A stretch of 52,643 bases of DNA from JBOGWP01 sp050693875 (GTDB taxonomy: Bacteria; Actinomycetota; CADDZG01; JAHWKV01; JBOGWP01): NCBI GenBank assembly GCA_050693875.1, contig JBOGWP010000044.1, positions 1 through 52,643 of the forward strand, read 5' to 3'. How positions within the stretch are numbered: position 1 is the first letter of the stretch; each line of letters starts with the position of its first letter. Positions 27,626-35,346 of the stretch are shown one piece after another. Under the pieces are notes generated by a model. It saw only the letters and a list, made by a program, of their open reading frames with translations. It was not told where the DNA came from and did no database searches. The translations under genes and the position numbers were made by a program.

Positions 27626-27778
27626 GTGCGGAGCCTCGTCTTCCTCGGGGTCGCCTACGCCATGGTCTGGGCGGGGATCGTTGCCTATCTCGTCTCGCTT
27701 GCCCGGCGGCAACGAGTCCTGGAACGCCGGATCGAGCAGCTTCGCACCGAGCGGGCGGAGGCCCGGCGTCAGGACTGA
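27626..27778 (+). CDS. ccmD: CcmD-like small membrane protein
   Basis: 50 residues, GTG start. One helix (LVFLGVAYAMVWAGIVAYLV) followed by a basic helical tail (SLARRQRVLERRIEQLRTER), the size and layout of CcmD, which stabilises CcmABC with CcmE. It begins one base after ccmC and closes the operon. Confidence 0.8.
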   Translation: MRSLVFLGVAYAMVWAGIVAYLVSLARRQRVLERRIEQLRTERAEARRQD

Positions 27779-27888
27779 CAGGGTTTCCTCGGATACGATG
27801 GGAGAGGCTTCGCAACGGCCTCGATGGGGACGAGATTGAGGACATGGATTGGGGCGGGTGAGCGGGCGAAGGCCCGGAAGGGGTTCGC

Positions 27889-27894
27889 TATAAT
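27889..27894 (+). promoter_or_regulatory. Candidate -10 element of the bc-complex operon
   Basis: A perfect TATAAT sits 39 bases before the GTG at 27934, in otherwise GC-rich DNA. No good -35 hexamer is visible at 17 bases. Confidence 0.45.
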
Positions 27895-27933
27895 GCCGCC
27901 CGTCAGCCGACATTCACGACAGGAATCCCCACC

Positions 27934-28341
27934 GTGCGGACGCTAGCCAGGGCTGCCGAGGCTGCCAGGGAGCGGGTCGGAAAGCCGAGCGGCCCAGCGA
28001 AGGAGCTGACCTGGGTCAAGGCGGTCGTCGTGGCCCTCGCCATCACCGCCGTGCTCATCGTGACACTGGGAGCAATCCCCTCGATCTTCACCTATTGGTG
28101 GGCCGGGAAGAACCAGGAGATACTCGACCTCGTCAACAACGGTCTCAAGAAGGTCACCGGCCGGACGCTGATCAAGGACGTCTACATGTCGGTGCGAATC
28201 AGAGACATGGTCTCGATGGGGTATCAAACGACCGTCTTCGCCGCCTTCATCGTGGGCGCCTACATCTGGGGGGAGCGGCGACGGCGCCGGCTGGGGCAGC
28301 GAGGCGGGGACGACGTGAAGGGCTATCTGCCGGGAAAGTAG
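27934..28341 (+). CDS. Small membrane protein, first gene of the bc operon
   Basis: 135 residues, GTG start. A basic/Ala-rich N-terminus, one helix at about 28-52 (VKAVVVALAITAVLIVTLG), a soluble loop (YWWAGKNQEILDLVNNGLKKVTGRTLIKDVY, split as YWWAGKNQEILDL and LKKVTGRTLIKDVY) and a second helix at about 92-115 followed by a basic end. No cofactor motif. Not recognised. It precedes the ferredoxin gene by 15 bases, so it probably belongs to the same complex or aids its assembly. Confidence 0.65.
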   Translation: MRTLARAAEAARERVGKPSGPAKELTWVKAVVVALAITAVLIVTLGAIPSIFTYWWAGKNQEILDLVNNGLKKVTGRTLIKDVYMSVRIRDMVSMGYQTTVFAAFIVGAYIWGERRRRRLGQRGGDDVKGYLPGK

Positions 28342-28356
28342 GACGGGGGTAATCAC

Positions 28357-28746
28357 GTGGAGTTCATCGAGAAGCCGATGGTGCGCACCGACTACGTGGC
28401 TGAGGAGGTGACGCCGGAGTGGCTCAAGGCCGCTCGCAAGCCGCCTCGCTACATCGACTTCATTCCCGAGCTGTGCATCCTGTGTGAGGGCTGCGTCGAC
28501 ATCTGCCCCTGGTACTGCATCTTCATGCTGACGCCCGACATCGTCTCCGAGTCGGGTTCCGACGAGATCGCCCGGGACATGCGGGACAACGACATTCTGT
28601 TCGTCATCGACGACGACGCGTGCACGCGGTGCAACCTCTGCGTGGAGCGTTGTCCGACAGGGGCGCTCGTCATGGGGCGCCTGGAGGCGGCAAAGAAGGG
28701 GGCTCGTGCCCTCGGCACGGTCGGCTCGGAGCAGCGAGGCCAGTAG
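28357..28746 (+). CDS. Two-[4Fe-4S] ferredoxin in the bc operon
   Basis: 129 residues, GTG start. Two CxxCxxCxxxCP motifs: C40-x2-C43-x2-C46-x3-C50-P and C89-x2-C92-x2-C95-x3-C99-P, separated by about 38 residues; a further Cys is at 54. The N-terminal 35 residues are unique. It resembles the NuoI/8Fe ferredoxin fold. In the operon it lies directly before cytochrome b, suggesting that it is an electron-donor or acceptor subunit of the quinol-oxidising complex, perhaps linking ferredoxin-type reductant to menaquinone. That link is inference. Confidence 0.85.
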   Translation: MEFIEKPMVRTDYVAEEVTPEWLKAARKPPRYIDFIPELCILCEGCVDICPWYCIFMLTPDIVSESGSDEIARDMRDNDILFVIDDDACTRCNLCVERCPTGALVMGRLEAAKKGARALGTVGSEQRGQ

Positions 28747-28783
28747 CAGCAGCGGCCGGAACCACCCACCGAAAAGGAGACCG

Positions 28784-29578
28784 TTGGCGAAGGCACCGGA
28801 GAAGGAGAGAAAGCGCCGTCTCCCCAAGCCTGGGGAGATGATCTCAGGAGGGGCGGACAAGCTCCGGGAAAGCCAGCTTTGGCGGGCGGTCTTCCGGCCG
28901 GGCTCGATCTTTCGGAAGGGCTACCAGGACTCACCCCGCAACCGCGCCTACGTGGTGATGAACAACGTGCTGTACCACCTTCACCCGGTGAAGGTAAAGC
29001 GGCACGGCATCCGACTCTCCTACACGCTGTGTCTCGGCGGCCTCTCGTTCTTCCTCTTCATCTTCCTCACGATCACGGGCATATTCCTCATGTTCTTCTA
29101 CCGGCCGTCCACCGAGGTCGTGTACACGGACATGAGCGACCTCCACACCTCGGTGGCCTTCGGCGAGTTGGTTCGCCGGCTCCATCGATGGGGCGCCCAC
29201 TTCATGGTGATCACGGTCTTCCTGCATATGGCCCGGGTGTTCTACACGGGCGCCTACAAGCCCCCGAGGGAGTTCAACTGGGTGCTGGGCGTGACGCTGC
29301 TGCTCGTCACGCTGCTGCTCGCGTTCACCGGCTACCTGCTGCCCTGGGACCAGCTGGCGATCTGGGCCATCACGGTGGGGACCGAGATGATGTACAACGC
29401 CCCGGTCGTCGGCAAGGAGGTGCAGTTCATCCTCTTGGGTGGCGTGCAGATCGGCGCGCCCACCCTCATTCGCTGGTACACGCTGCACGTGCTGTTCCTG
29501 CCGTTCGTCATCGTGATCCAGATGGGGGTCCACTTCTGGCGGGTGCGGAAGGACGGCGGAATCTCGGGGCCGCTATGA
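28784..29578 (+). CDS. Cytochrome b N-terminal subunit (b6-like)
   Basis: 264 residues from a TTG at 28784 with a strong AAAAGGAGACCG site. Four helices with the bis-His ligands spaced as in cytochrome b6: H134 and H148 (LHRWGAHF ... FLHMARVF, 14 apart), and LHVLFLPF ... GVHF (15 apart). FTGYLLPWDQ and RKDGGISGPL are family blocks. C83 in YTLCLGG aligns with the Cys that holds the covalent heme cn in b6f and in Firmicutes QcrB. An N-terminal basic extension of about 55 residues precedes the amphipathic helix. Catalytic core of a menaquinol:cytochrome c reductase. Confidence 0.92.
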   Translation: MAKAPEKERKRRLPKPGEMISGGADKLRESQLWRAVFRPGSIFRKGYQDSPRNRAYVVMNNVLYHLHPVKVKRHGIRLSYTLCLGGLSFFLFIFLTITGIFLMFFYRPSTEVVYTDMSDLHTSVAFGELVRRLHRWGAHFMVITVFLHMARVFYTGAYKPPREFNWVLGVTLLLVTLLLAFTGYLLPWDQLAIWAITVGTEMMYNAPVVGKEVQFILLGGVQIGAPTLIRWYTLHVLFLPFVIVIQMGVHFWRVRKDGGISGPL

Positions 29579-29659
29579 GCCCAGTTCGGGATCACGCAGG
29601 CCACGGGGGGCCGGCGGAGCGCGGAACGCGAGCCTCGATCAGGAGGGGGTGAGGGAGGC

Positions 29660-30670
29660 GTGGCGGAGTCTCCGGACGAAGTCTTCGAACGAGTTCTGAA
29701 GGAGGAGCACGAGAAGGGAGTCTCTCCCGCCGTCGCGCAGTCGCGGGCCAAGGCCGCCCGGGTCCGCGCATCGAAAGGCCTGCCCACCGATGCCGCTGCG
29801 GCGGCGAGGGCCGCCGCCGGCGCGAAGCCGGCCGGCGATGGGGGAGCGGCCGAGCCTGCCGCCGAGTCGAAGGCGCAGCCGGCGGCCGCTTCCGGGGAGG
29901 ACCCCGAGGCGGCCTTCGAGCGAGTTTTGAAGGAGGAGCACGAGAAGGGTTCCTCGCCCGCCGTTGCCCAGGCCCGCGCCAAGGCGGCACGGATGCGGGC
30001 GCAGAAGGGTGCCAGCACCGCCCCCACGCCCGCCCGCCAGCCGGCGGCCGCCGAGGCAAGGCCCGCCCCTGCGGCGTCGGCCGGCGGTGGAGCTCAGGCG
30101 GCGGCGGCCGCGCCGAGGGGACGGGGAGCCGCGGTCCGCGCGGCGCGATCCGGCGCCGAGGGAGTTCCGGAGCGCATCCAGCGGCTGTTGGCGGTCGTCA
30201 AGCCCGAAGCGATCCAACGCGTCGAGCGAGAGCCGATCGACCGCGTCAACACGTGGCCGCATCTGATGGCGGCGGAGTTTCTCGCCCTCCTGGCCGTGAC
30301 GGTGTTCCTCATGATCTTCTCGTTCCTCGTCCCGGCGACGTTCCGCGAGATGGCGAACATCAACCAGACCCCCAACCCGTCCAAGGCACCGTGGTACTTC
30401 CTCGGCCTGCAGGAGCTCCTGCGCTACTTCCATCCGCAGGTCGCCGGCGTGACGATTCCGCAGTGGATCATCCTGGGGCTGGTGGCCGCCCCCTTTATCG
30501 ACCGGAACCCGTCGAACAAGCCGGCTGATCGCAAGCTCGCCATCGTGCTGTTCACCATCTTCCTGTTGTTCTTCGCCGTGCTCGTCACCGTTGGTTCGAT
30601 CTTTAGGGGGCCGGGCTTCAACTGGATCTATCCCTGGGAGATCCCGGTTGAAGAGATCTTCGAGTTATGA
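29660..30670 (+). CDS. Cytochrome b C-terminal subunit (subunit IV-like) with N-terminal tandem repeats
   Basis: 336 residues, GTG start after GGAGGGGG. The C-terminal half is a three-helix subunit IV: TWPHLMAAEFLALLAVTV, the Qo-site segment KAPWYFLGLQELLRYFHP, and PADRKLAIVLFTIFLLFF. The Qo motif reads APWY where canonical complexes have PEWY or PDWY. The N-terminal 170 residues are unusual: two near-identical 36-residue repeats (residues 5-40 and 82-117, FERVLKEEHEKG ... SPAVAQ-RAKAAR-RA-KG) joined by Ala/Pro-rich linkers, probably cytoplasmic. ATGA overlap with the Rieske gene. Confidence 0.9.
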   Translation: MAESPDEVFERVLKEEHEKGVSPAVAQSRAKAARVRASKGLPTDAAAAARAAAGAKPAGDGGAAEPAAESKAQPAAASGEDPEAAFERVLKEEHEKGSSPAVAQARAKAARMRAQKGASTAPTPARQPAAAEARPAPAASAGGGAQAAAAAPRGRGAAVRAARSGAEGVPERIQRLLAVVKPEAIQRVEREPIDRVNTWPHLMAAEFLALLAVTVFLMIFSFLVPATFREMANINQTPNPSKAPWYFLGLQELLRYFHPQVAGVTIPQWIILGLVAAPFIDRNPSNKPADRKLAIVLFTIFLLFFAVLVTVGSIFRGPGFNWIYPWEIPVEEIFEL

Positions 30671-31482
30671 GCCCTGCCCTTCTCATCGCGATCGTCGTCG
30701 GCGCCACCCTCGTTGCATGGCTGGCGTTCATGGCCTACGTCTCGACGGGCGCCAGGGCCCGTGCCGCGGCCGAGGCTCGCGCCTCCGCGCCGGACCGGGA
30801 GCGCGTGCTCGTGGGGGCAGGACCCCGCCGGGGAGCTCCGGTGTACGAGAGAGCCCAGCCGGCCCGGCCCCGGCGGAGGGGCGAGGAGGATGCCGCGAGC
30901 GTCACCCGCCGGCAGTTCCTCAACCGCGCCTATCTCGGCGCCTTCACGATCGGGCTCGCCAACTTCGGCCTCGCGTCGCTGGATTTTCTCTGGCCTCGGC
31001 TGCGCGGTGGCCTCGGCGCCAAGATCACCGTGAACGTTCCGGGCGTGGGCGACGATGCCGACGCGATCAAGCAGTACCTGATAACCACTCGCGAGCCGGC
31101 ATTCATCTCCGACGGCCGCTTCTACATCATGACCTTCGAGGGCGACATCGAGAAGGCGAAGAAGGTTCCGGGCTACCGGCAGGCGAACACCGTCAACGCG
31201 GGGTTCGTGGCGCTGTTCCGCAAGTGCCCCCACCTTGGATGCAGCGTCCCGTGGTGCATTCCTTCGAAGTGGTTCGAGTGTCCCTGCCACGGTTCGAAGT
31301 ACTCGATCAGCGGCGAGTACCGCGACGGGCCGGCGCCTCGCAGCCTCGATCGATTTCGCGTCGAGGTGGTGGGCGGCAAGATCGTCGTCGACACCTCCAC
31401 GCGAATCGAGATACCGCGCGGGGTCGTGACCTCTCAGCCCCAGCCGGAAGGGGAGCACTGCGTGGAGGCCGCAGGCGAATAG
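30667..31482 (+). CDS. Rieske [2Fe-2S] protein
   Basis: 271 residues. An N-terminal helix (about 3-25), a Arg-rich linker, a second helix with the twin-Arg-like TRRQFLNRAYLGAFTIG, and the Rieske domain. Cluster ligands: C187-P-H189-L-G-C192 and C205-P-C207-H208-G-S; C192 and C207 would form the usual disulfide. Ligand spacing is short, as in b6f/Firmicutes types. The two predicted helices mean the topology should be checked. Overlaps the subunit IV gene (ATGA). Confidence 0.93.
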   Translation: MSPALLIAIVVGATLVAWLAFMAYVSTGARARAAAEARASAPDRERVLVGAGPRRGAPVYERAQPARPRRRGEEDAASVTRRQFLNRAYLGAFTIGLANFGLASLDFLWPRLRGGLGAKITVNVPGVGDDADAIKQYLITTREPAFISDGRFYIMTFEGDIEKAKKVPGYRQANTVNAGFVALFRKCPHLGCSVPWCIPSKWFECPCHGSKYSISGEYRDGPAPRSLDRFRVEVVGGKIVVDTSTRIEIPRGVVTSQPQPEGEHCVEAAGE

Positions 31483-31497
31483 CATGACCATCGCCGA

Positions 31498-32376
31498 ATG
31501 AGCCGCCCTCCCGACGGCCCCCAGCCTCCCGAGAAGGTCCCGGCGGCACTGCGCCCCGGCGATACCGACGACATCCTCGAGTCGGAACGCGTCTCGCGCA
31601 TCACGACCTGGGGCGTCGTTACGACGTTCGTCTTCGCCGGCTTCATCTTCATCTACTGGATGCTCGAGCCGAATCGCATGCAGGCGAAGGAGAAGGAGTT
31701 CGAGAAGCAAGGCGTGGACCGGGGCAGGTATTACTTCGCGCTCGCCGAGGACCCCCAGACCGGCAAGGCGCCGCCCAGGGGGGAGGGCCGGCCGGCCGGG
31801 CGTCCCATCGAGTGCGCTCGCTGCCACGGGGTCGGGGGCAAGGGCGGCACCAACGACTTCGTCGACCCCAACGCTGGGGTGAGGCGGACGGTGTCGGTCC
31901 CCGAGCTGCAGACGGTCTTCTCCCGCTACGAGAAGCCCCCTCCCGGATTCGAGGACGCGCGCGGGTACATCACGGAGGTGATCGAGCGCGGCCGCCCGGG
32001 CACGGACATGCCGACCTGGGGGGTCGACTACGGTGGGCCGCTGACGAGCCAGCAGATCTCCGACATCGTCGCCTACCTGGAGTCGGTCCAGAAGAAGGTC
32101 GACACGAGCGCGACCGACGGGCCAACCATCTACGCCCAGAACTGCTCGCCGTGTCACGGCCAGTCCGGGACCGGCGGTTCAGGACCCGCGTTCACGGGAG
32201 GGTCGGAGGCGGCGCAGTTCCCGAGCATCGACGACCACATCGCCTTCGTCAAGTCGGGCTCGAAAGCCGGAACCCCGTACGGCACCAAGGGCCAGGGGAC
32301 GGGGGCGATGCCGCCCTGGGAGCGGCTCACCGAGGAGCAGATCAAGGCCGTGGTCGATTACGAGAGGAGCCTGTAG
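31498..32376 (+). CDS. Membrane-anchored diheme cytochrome c
   Basis: 292 residues. One helix at about 36-57, then two class I cytochrome domains with C106-A-R-C-H110 and C216-S-P-C-H220. Met candidates for the axial ligands are in GTDMPTWG and GAMPPWERL. It fills the position of cytochrome c1 or QcrC and would receive electrons from the Rieske protein; maturation needs the Ccm system encoded just upstream. 15 bases after the Rieske stop. Confidence 0.92.
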   Translation: MSRPPDGPQPPEKVPAALRPGDTDDILESERVSRITTWGVVTTFVFAGFIFIYWMLEPNRMQAKEKEFEKQGVDRGRYYFALAEDPQTGKAPPRGEGRPAGRPIECARCHGVGGKGGTNDFVDPNAGVRRTVSVPELQTVFSRYEKPPPGFEDARGYITEVIERGRPGTDMPTWGVDYGGPLTSQQISDIVAYLESVQKKVDTSATDGPTIYAQNCSPCHGQSGTGGSGPAFTGGSEAAQFPSIDDHIAFVKSGSKAGTPYGTKGQGTGAMPPWERLTEEQIKAVVDYERSL

Positions 32377-33336
32377 GTGGACGCCACCGCGATCAAGGGC
32401 GTTCTGTGGCTGGCCGGATTCGTCGTGGTCTTCATCGGGAGCCCGTTTCTGCTGCTCAGCATGATCCTCGGGCCGAAGCTCGCCTACTGGGTGACGGGAG
32501 CGGTCTTCTTCGGGATCCTCGGGTTGCTGTCGCTCATCTGGTTTGGCACGGCCCTGGGGCCGAAAGGGCCGGAGACGACCTGGCACCCTGCTGGCATCGG
32601 CACCGATCTCACCTCCGTCGAGGGCTTTGGGGAGTCCTACGACGTCTCGGACTACCCCAGCGGCGAGTGGAAGAAGCCGGCGAGCGGAGACGTGCTCCCG
32701 GGCCTGAAGGGCGGTGAGGACACGAAGGGTGAGGTCGCCAACATCGAACCCGTCCTGGAGTCCTTCATCAGCACCGCCGTCAGCGATATCCGCGGCAAGC
32801 GAGACTCCGTGAAGGATCAGGTCCACGGCTCCCTCGAGCTCAAGCCCGGTGACTTCGAGATCGTGGACATCCGCATGAAGGAGGCTCGCGTCGACGCGAA
32901 GCCCTCGATCATCGCCGTGGCCCGGGTGGTTCCCTCGGAGAAGCTCAACGCCGACCTGGGAGGGCCCAAGGAGGGAGAGGTGGCGGGCTGGCTTGTCGAC
33001 GTCGGAGACGAGGTCGACCAGGGACAGCCCATCCTGACCGCGACCACCGACAAGGGCGAGATCCAGGTGAAGGCGATTGCCTCCGGCAAGCTGATCGAGC
33101 AGGGCCTCAAGAAGGGCGACAAGGTGGTGTCCGGCGGTCCGGTCGCGACCCTCGACGTCTCCGGCAAGCCCGGAAGTCCAACCCCGGCCGAGGTGGTCGC
33201 CGGGCGCGTGATCGGCTCCGCCCGGCGGCCCGCGCTCTACTACCTGATCGCGTCGCTGGTGCTGTTCCTCATCCACCTCGCCGGCCTCGGGCGCGCCGAG
33301 CGCTCCCGTCTCACTGCGCAGCCCGCCACCTCCTGA
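32377..33336 (+). CDS. Membrane protein with lipoyl/biotinyl-like domain in the bc operon
   Basis: 319 residues, GTG immediately after the cytochrome c stop. Two N-terminal helices (about 6-28 and 33-55), a charged region, a mixed domain (residues about 120-185), then a barrel-sandwich hybrid domain (about 197-262): GEVAGWLVDVGDEVDQGQP, ILTATTDKGEIQV, ASGKLIEQGLKKGDKV. In a lipoyl domain the modified Lys is in ETDKA; here T-T-D225-K226-G keeps Asp-Lys at the hairpin tip. A C-terminal helix (about 288-306) ends the protein. No pyruvate or glycine dehydrogenase genes are near. Function unknown. Confidence 0.8.
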   Translation: MDATAIKGVLWLAGFVVVFIGSPFLLLSMILGPKLAYWVTGAVFFGILGLLSLIWFGTALGPKGPETTWHPAGIGTDLTSVEGFGESYDVSDYPSGEWKKPASGDVLPGLKGGEDTKGEVANIEPVLESFISTAVSDIRGKRDSVKDQVHGSLELKPGDFEIVDIRMKEARVDAKPSIIAVARVVPSEKLNADLGGPKEGEVAGWLVDVGDEVDQGQPILTATTDKGEIQVKAIASGKLIEQGLKKGDKVVSGGPVATLDVSGKPGSPTPAEVVAGRVIGSARRPALYYLIASLVLFLIHLAGLGRAERSRLTAQPATS

Positions 33337-33361
33337 CGCCGCCTGGGCAAAGGCCCCGAGG

Positions 33362-34537
33362 TCACGCCTGCCGGTCGGAGAGCCAGAGCTCCTGCGCCAG
33401 CACCTTGATCGACGCCGCCGCAGGCACCGCCAGCACCACCCCGATCGGCCCCAGCAGCTTTCCTCCGATCAGGGCGGCGAGGATCACCGCCACCGGTGAG
33501 ACGTCGACCGTCCGCCGCATCACGCGAGGGCTGATCACGTAGTTCTCGAGCTGCTGGTAGATGAGGAAGTAGATCGTCGTCGCAATGCCGCTCCCGACGC
33601 CGGTGAAGAAGGCGACGACCACGCAGACGACCGCGCCGAGCAAGGCCCCCACCATCGGGATGAGGTCCGTGATCGCCACCCACATGGCGAGTGCCGCGGC
33701 GAAGGGAACCCCGATGATCAGCAGGGCGACGAACGACGTCACCCCGGCGATCACCGAGATGAGGATGTTGCCCTCCATCCAGCCGCCGACCTTCCCGAAG
33801 ACCTTCTGCATGACGTGCGCAGTGCGTCTGCGGCGGTGACGGGGGACGAGGCGCAGGCCCTCCTCCTTCATCCTCGGCGCGTTCACGAGGAAGTACATGC
33901 CGAGAACCAGCACCACGAGGAGGTTCGTGATGACGCTGGTGATCGTCCCGACGATGCCGCCGAGGTCGGCGACGAGCGAAGTCGCATCGGCGATCCCGCG
34001 CTCGATCCGATCGGTCAGATGAAAGCGACGCTCCAACCGGCCGAGCGGCGTCGATGAGTCCTCGAGCTCGGCCCGGTATTGGGGAAGGTTGTCGGCGAGG
34101 TTCTGGACCTGGCGCGAGATGGGCGGGACCACCGAGGCGACGAATCCGGCGACGAAAACCACGACGAGGAGCGTCATCACCGCGACCGCCACACCTCGGG
34201 ACTTGACGAATCGCTGCAGGAAGGTCACCGAGGGCTCGAGTGCGATGGCGAGGAACGCCGCAACCCCGGCGAGAAGGATCACCTGCCGCACGGCGTAGAT
34301 CAGGTACAGCCCGAACGCAGCGGCCGCGACCGCCAGCACGATGCGCACGACATCGCGGGTGGGAAGCGCCCGCGGTTGCGGGCGGGATGGCTGCTCGGCC
34401 GGCGCTGCCGTCGGAGGTGGGGATGCCTCCCGAGCCTCTGACGCCGGGGTTGTGGCGGTCTCGCCGGGCTTCTCCGCTGCCGGCTGCGGGGGCCCCACCC
34501 GCTCCCGCAGGCGCCGGAGACTCAGCGGAACACGCAT
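33362..34537 (-). CDS. AI-2E family transporter (PerM type)
   Basis: About 391 residues from ATG 34537; an ATG at 34564 adds nine. A Pro/Ala-rich cytoplasmic N-terminus (about 60 residues) precedes about eight helices in the typical order: two helices, a large amphipathic loop (VVPPISRQVQNLADNLPQY), then IITNLLVVLVLGMYFLV-like, VVGALLGAVVCVVVAFF and QQLENYVISPRVM (the conserved family block), and a last GPIGVVLAVPAAASIKVL. Family members export signals or ions; the substrate cannot be assigned. It ends 26 bases from the convergent bc operon. Confidence 0.88.
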   Translation of the reverse strand: MRVPLSLRRLRERVGPPQPAAEKPGETATTPASEAREASPPPTAAPAEQPSRPQPRALPTRDVVRIVLAVAAAAFGLYLIYAVRQVILLAGVAAFLAIALEPSVTFLQRFVKSRGVAVAVMTLLVVVFVAGFVASVVPPISRQVQNLADNLPQYRAELEDSSTPLGRLERRFHLTDRIERGIADATSLVADLGGIVGTITSVITNLLVVLVLGMYFLVNAPRMKEEGLRLVPRHRRRRTAHVMQKVFGKVGGWMEGNILISVIAGVTSFVALLIIGVPFAAALAMWVAITDLIPMVGALLGAVVCVVVAFFTGVGSGIATTIYFLIYQQLENYVISPRVMRRTVDVSPVAVILAALIGGKLLGPIGVVLAVPAAASIKVLAQELWLSDRQA

Positions 34538-34639
34538 CGGGCGTGCCGCGCTCCGGCGTGGCACCGGGCGACGTGCATGCCCTCATTCTCCAGCAACGGG
34601 GCAGGCGTATCCCGGTTCGCCGCAATCGGCTCCAGAAGT

Positions 34640-34997
34640 GGTCCCAGGAGGTCTGATCGGACGTCAGGAACCACATCTGCGTCCAGCGCCCATCGGGATC
34701 GAACCGCAGCGCGAAGGCCATCTCGGCATCGAGAGCCGTCGCGGGCTCGCGATCCGGCGCCCCGGAGGATGATCATCGCGTGCGAATCGGAGGCGAGCAC
34801 GTCGTTCAGCTCGACCCTCAGGTCGCCGCCCCCTCGAGGAGCCTTCCGAGGTACCCCGCATACTCCGCCTTTCCCCGGTAGGTCCCCCGAATCGAATTGT
34901 TGCCCGCGAGCGACGACATCCTCCGAGCACCGGGCGAGGAACGCTCCCAAATCCCCCCGGATGAAGATCTCCCGCATCTCAGCGATGGCCGTTGCAT
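34640..34997 (-). pseudogene. SnoaL/NTF2-like protein remnant
   Basis: A good start (AGAGGAG then ATG 34997) leads into a sequence that only makes sense by changing frame: TAIAEMREIFIRGDLGAFLARC, then NNSIRGTYRGKAEYAGYLGRLL, then LRVELNDVLASDSHAMIILRG and finally MAFALRFDPDGRWTQMWFL with DHFWSR. Joined, these give the helix/strand order of a SnoaL-like (ketosteroid isomerase fold) protein of about 120 residues. At least three frameshifts; the 3' end is uncertain. Boundaries approximate. Confidence 0.6.
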
Positions 34998-35121
34998 TGC
35001 TATTCTCCTCTGCCGGCTCCCTGGCCTCCCATCGGCGGACCCCAAGAAGGAAATCCTGGCGGGCGGGCACGTGCCATGGCATCGGGGAATCCCGTCTCGA
35101 CCGTCGGGGGACGCGGGCCGA

Positions 35122-35346
35122 TCAGCCGGAGATCATCTCCGGAAGGGTCGCCGGGTCCATTCCTGCCTCGAACACCGGCCGGCCGTCGACCTCGACCACC
35201 GGGATCGTCCAGCCGTACTCGGCCTCGAGCCCGGGATCGCTGCCGATATCGACCTCGTCGAAGCGCAGCCCGGCGGCCTGAAGGGCGCTCCTCGCCTTGT
35301 CGCAGAGGGGGCATCCTCGCCGCGTGTAGAAGACGATGCGGCTCAA
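35122..35346 (-). CDS. Glutaredoxin-like thiol-disulfide protein
   Basis: 74 residues from a TTG at 35346 overlapping the CcdA stop (TTGA). Glutaredoxin fold in short form: IVFYTRRGCPLCDKA (C12-P-L-C15), a DEVDIGSDP strand, the cis-Pro TIPVVEVDG, and a C-terminal helix. It resembles the DUF836/NrdH-like group with the CPLC site. The overlap with CcdA suggests it takes reductant from, or passes it to, the membrane thiol transporter. Confidence 0.85.
   Translation of the reverse strand: MSRIVFYTRRGCPLCDKARSALQAAGLRFDEVDIGSDPGLEAEYGWTIPVVEVDGRPVFEAGMDPATLPEMISG

Noticed and set aside
29575..29652. 25-codon ORF between the two cytochrome b genes
   Set aside because: No homology; it overlaps the cytochrome b stop and probably only forms the leader with the ribosome binding site for the next gene.
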